Source of the DNA: Candidatus Saccharimonadota bacterium
GTDB taxonomy: Bacteria; Patescibacteriota; Saccharimonadia; Saccharimonadales; Saccharimonadaceae
Direction: 5' to 3'
Assembly: GCA_017964115.1 (NCBI GenBank)
Contig: JAGCSL010000009.1
Location: 1 to 5,476, forward strand
DNA length: 5,476 nt
In this document: in pieces, positions 3,780-5,476 of the stretch
Layout: each line of letters starts with the position of its first letter
How positions within the stretch are numbered: the stretch's first letter is position 1
Translations under genes and position numbers: made by a program
The notes under the pieces: generated by a model
The model's database searches: none
Told to the model about the DNA's origin: nothing
The model's input: only the letters and a program-made list of their open reading frames with translations

Positions 3780-4728
3780 AATGGAATATTACTTTAGGGT
3801 TATTAGCGATACTACGGAAACACCCGAGGAAATCAGCAGCTTTATCAGCCAGAACATTGTGAGGTTGATTAAATCTTTTCAGGCCGCTAAGCTCGATCCT
3901 GCCGATCTTATCAAGCACATGATAATTGATGACTTCATTGGCAGGTATGCTCTGATTATGGAGCTGGTTCCTGAATATGATCCGGTTGAGTACTTAAGGG
4001 GTAAGAACCTCGAATACTGCTATCGTGACTTGATTGAAGTGGGGGTTCACCCTGACGCCATTGTCAAAGCATCGCCGAATCTTTTCTCTTTCTCGAAGAA
4101 GATTCGGGAAGGAGTTTCTCCGAATTTCATCGCAGAAACCACAGAGCATATGGATCGTTTTGAAGCCGAAGAGTTGTTAATATACGGAGCCGATCCGAAT
4201 TTGGTCGCCCCTAAGGCGGACTTAACTCTTGAACTCACTGTTGAGTATGGTATAAATCCAAAGGCTATTATCTGCTCGGCCATGATAGAAGACGATAATC
4301 TTGTCCGCGAGAATATTGAAAAGTTATTCAAGAACGGCCTGACGTCGGAAGAATTGCTGAGTGCCGAAATCAAGGCTCTCCGCTCTAACTTCCATAGCCG
4401 TTACGAGATCTTTGCTTGGTATATCGCGCAGTTCGAGCTGATCGTTGAGTTTGCAGAGGATGGGGAGGGCCTCACTAAAAAACTCATGGAGCTCGTTGAC
4501 GAGATTTATTACGGCGACGATCTGATGCCTCTGGAGACGGGCGACAAGATGTTCCTCGAGATGATGAAACAGTGCGTCAAGCATAGTCTCATCGGCATCG
4601 ATGACGCTGTTGATTATCTCTATAATATTCATGCGGAGTCTATCGAAGACGACGAAGACGGAAACCCGATTCCGTTCGGAAGCTGTTTACTTGACGAGGA
4701 TTTTGTTCGCGCTGAGCTGACAGCCTAG
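3769..4728 (+). CDS. Unrecognised alpha-solenoid-like repeat protein (paralog 2), 319 aa
   Basis: Not recognised. ATG 3769 is chosen because GGAGG lies 5 bases upstream and the first codons (M-N-L) match paralog 1. Starts at ATG 3757 or TTG 3715 would place coding sequence over the RBS and hairpin. The protein is soluble, acidic and apparently all-helical. Residues 40-200 contain repeated units of 21-29 residues, each a hydrophobic helix, then Gly-hydrophobic-x-Pro, then a second helix: K-L-D-P (P44), E-Y-D-P (P72), V-G-V-H-P (P95), E-G-V-S-P (P118), Y-G-A-D-P (P143), Y-G-I-N-P (P164), N-G-L-T-S (S193). This suggests a curved alpha-solenoid binding scaffold. One unit (L-L-I-Y-G-A-D-P-N) looks ankyrin-like and the Gly-x-x-Pro pattern also recalls mTERF-type repeats, but neither fits throughout. 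Residues 201-290 are a helical C-terminal domain, followed by an acidic loop (E-D-D-E-D-G at 293-298). No enzymatic motif is seen. An intrinsic terminator follows within 24 bases. Confidence 0.85.
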   Translation: MNLLMEYYFRVISDTTETPEEISSFISQNIVRLIKSFQAAKLDPADLIKHMIIDDFIGRYALIMELVPEYDPVEYLRGKNLEYCYRDLIEVGVHPDAIVKASPNLFSFSKKIREGVSPNFIAETTEHMDRFEAEELLIYGADPNLVAPKADLTLELTVEYGINPKAIICSAMIEDDNLVRENIEKLFKNGLTSEELLSAEIKALRSNFHSRYEIFAWYIAQFELIVEFAEDGEGLTKKLMELVDEIYYGDDLMPLETGDKMFLEMMKQCVKHSLIGIDDAVDYLYNIHAESIEDDEDGNPIPFGSCLLDEDFVRAELTA

Positions 4729-4751
4729 CAGCAAGTAGTGAGTATGTTTAT

Positions 4752-4777
4752 GAGGGCCAGGGAGGGGCCCTCTTTTT
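4752..4777 (+). terminator. Intrinsic terminator closing the two-paralog unit
   Basis: GAGGGCC (4752-4758) pairs perfectly with GGCCCTC (4766-4772) around a 7-nt loop, followed by TTTTT (4773-4777). The T tract overlaps the TAA (minus strand, 4776-4778) of the convergent rnhB-yraN frame. The minus-strand side has no comparable T tract, so it mainly serves the plus-strand genes. Confidence 0.9.
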
Positions 4778-4961
4778 ATTGCAAAACTAAAAAGTCGGTC
4801 ACTTCGTAATTGTCGCCTGAAACTTCCGCCGCCGCCAAAATCGCAGCGCCACCGCCATTTTTCGCTAAATAAAACTCTGCCGCAAAGCGCATTTTTTCTA
4901 GCTTCTTTTTATCGATTGCATCCAGTCCGGAACCTGCTTTTCGATATTTTACTTCCGAAAT
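4776..4961 (-). pseudogene. Remainder of the YraN domain beyond the in-frame TGA
   Basis: In the same frame, directly after the TGA, 61 sense codons run to TAA at 4776-4778. They encode exactly the part of YraN missing upstream: I-S-E-V-K-Y-R-K (the E and K are the catalytic ExK of the PD-(D/E)xK fold), G-L-D-A-I and K-K-K-L-E-K-M (the conserved helix region), A-A-E-F-Y-L-A and the C-terminal strand pair A-A-E-V-S-G and Y-E-V-T-D-F. There are no further stops and no frameshift. Either the TGA is a recent nonsense mutation or sequencing error, or it is read through. It would not be translated independently: no RBS is seen, and the first in-frame ATG lies in the middle of the helix. Confidence 0.8.
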
Positions 4962-5476
4962 TCATAGCACACCATTAAAATTCGAAACTATATCAATTTC
5001 GCAAAACTTATTTTTCCAATTTCGAGCCACAATTTCATGGCCACTTTTAATTAGATAATTGCAGACCGCATCTTCGCCTTTATCGCCGCGCGCTTTGGTT
5101 GAGCGTGTCGATTTTTTCGGTGTAAGATCTATTCCTAATAATGCAGCAATCGGCTTAAAACTCTTGCGATGTTCTGGGCAAACCCCTAGTTCTTCCAAAG
5201 CTTTTTTATGAGCCGCCGTGCCATAGCCGACATGCTTTTCGAAGCCGTAGCCGGGATATTTTTCCGCTAATTTATACATGTATTCGTCACGCGCAACTTT
5301 TGCGACAATTGATGCCGCCGATACTTCTGGCACTAATAAATCTGCTTTCGTTAAAACCTGTACATGCGAGGCCAGGGGAGTGTCGCGCAAAAAGTTAATC
5401 GTGCCATCGATAATAATTTCATGAAATGGTACATGTATTTGTTTTACTGCTTCACGGCAAGCCTTACATAATGCGG
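4962..5476 (-). CDS. rnhB: Ribonuclease HII fused to a YraN-type nuclease domain, 5'-truncated by window edge and stopped early by TGA
   Basis: Open to the right edge; the first complete codon is at 5474. Residue numbers here count from it. Residues 1-114 are the C-terminal half of RNase HII, which cuts the RNA strand of RNA-DNA hybrids and single ribonucleotides in DNA. Visible are I-I-I-D23-G-T and T-K-A-D45, matching the third and fourth catalytic carboxylates of the E. coli enzyme, then E-V-S-A-A-S-I-V-A-K-V-A-R-D (50-63), Y-P-G-Y-G-F (73-78), H-x-x-Y-G-T (81-86) and H-R-x-S-F (102-106). The N-terminal D-E pair is outside the window. After a basic linker (115-128) a UPF0102/YraN domain begins: G-E134 (in R-G-D-K-G-E-D-A-V), a-R-N (150-152) and C-E-I-D161-I-V. 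It then meets TGA at 4962-4964 (codon 171), before the expected E-V-K. The truncated product should keep RNase HII activity but lose the YraN nuclease site. The next frame segment is described separately. Confidence 0.9.
   Translation of the reverse strand, partial: ALCKACREAVKQIHVPFHEIIIDGTINFLRDTPLASHVQVLTKADLLVPEVSAASIVAKVARDEYMYKLAEKYPGYGFEKHVGYGTAAHKKALEELGVCPEHRKSFKPIAALLGIDLTPKKSTRSTKARGDKGEDAVCNYLIKSGHEIVARNWKNKFCEIDIVSNFNGVL

Noticed and set aside
4170..4270. Ankyrin repeats in paralog 2
   Set aside because: One unit (L-L-I-Y-G-A-D-P-N) resembles an ankyrin turn, but spacing varies from 21 to 29 residues rather than 33 and the T-P-L-H motif is missing.
4962..4964. UGA read as glycine (genetic code 25 of Gracilibacteria/Absconditabacteria)
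   Set aside because: No other gene in the window has an internal TGA, and all glycines use GGN codons. In code-25 genomes TGA glycines are frequent. The position before I-S-E-V-K is also a buried strand residue that does not call for Gly.
4920..4964. Selenocysteine insertion at the TGA
   Set aside because: A 6-bp pairing with a 20-nt loop is possible downstream, but it does not resemble a bacterial SECIS. YraN has no known selenoprotein form.
1..5476. CRISPR array, tRNA, rRNA or insertion sequence
   Set aside because: No regularly spaced repeats, no cloverleaf-like sequence with T-loop signature, no rRNA motifs and no transposase or terminal inverted repeats were seen. The only direct repeat is the pair of gene leaders.

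Overview
The window looks like a chromosomal segment of a Patescibacteria (CPR) genome, most likely Saccharibacteria (TM7). This is an inference from gene content and was not tested by a search. The clues are a VirB2/TrbC-like small pilin precursor of the kind abundant in these genomes, a secreted HNH nuclease of a type shared with Actinobacteria, an RNase HII fused to a YraN-type domain, very tight gene packing, and several genes with almost no 5' leader. All intact genes end in TAA or TAG and none has an internal TGA, which argues against the UGA=Gly code of Gracilibacteria/Absconditabacteria.

Layout: (1) 1-270, minus strand: 5' part of a pilin-like membrane protein, running off the left edge. 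(2) 271-326: compact divergent promoter region; both flanking genes appear to be transcribed from, or within a few bases of, their start codons. (3) 327-914, plus: Nudix hydrolase of the IDI-like type. (4) 979-1494, plus: unrecognised aromatic-rich protein with its own extended -10 promoter, hairpins over its ribosome-binding site and a strong intrinsic terminator. (5) 1615-2908, plus: rubrerythrin followed after one base by a membrane-anchored, probably extracytoplasmic HNH nuclease. (6) 2924-4777, plus: a transcription unit with the best promoter in the window (TTGACA-17-TATAAT with TGn), encoding two related unrecognised helical-repeat proteins of 212 and 319 aa, ending at an intrinsic terminator. 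Each is preceded by a copy of the same leader module: a 5-bp hairpin, a short hydrophobic reading frame ending in TGA, and a 7-bp inverted repeat enclosing the Shine-Dalgarno site and start codon. (7) 4776-5476, minus: 3' part of an rnhB-yraN fusion, interrupted by an in-frame TGA just before the YraN catalytic ExK motif.

The most novel part is region 6, a two-paralog cassette in which a putative RNA control element was duplicated along with the gene. The most striking single-base feature is the TGA in the rnhB-yraN fusion, because the reading frame beyond it remains intact and family-like. The conserved genes (Nudix, rubrerythrin, nuclease) use simple or leaderless starts, whereas all three unrecognised genes have structured translation-initiation regions.
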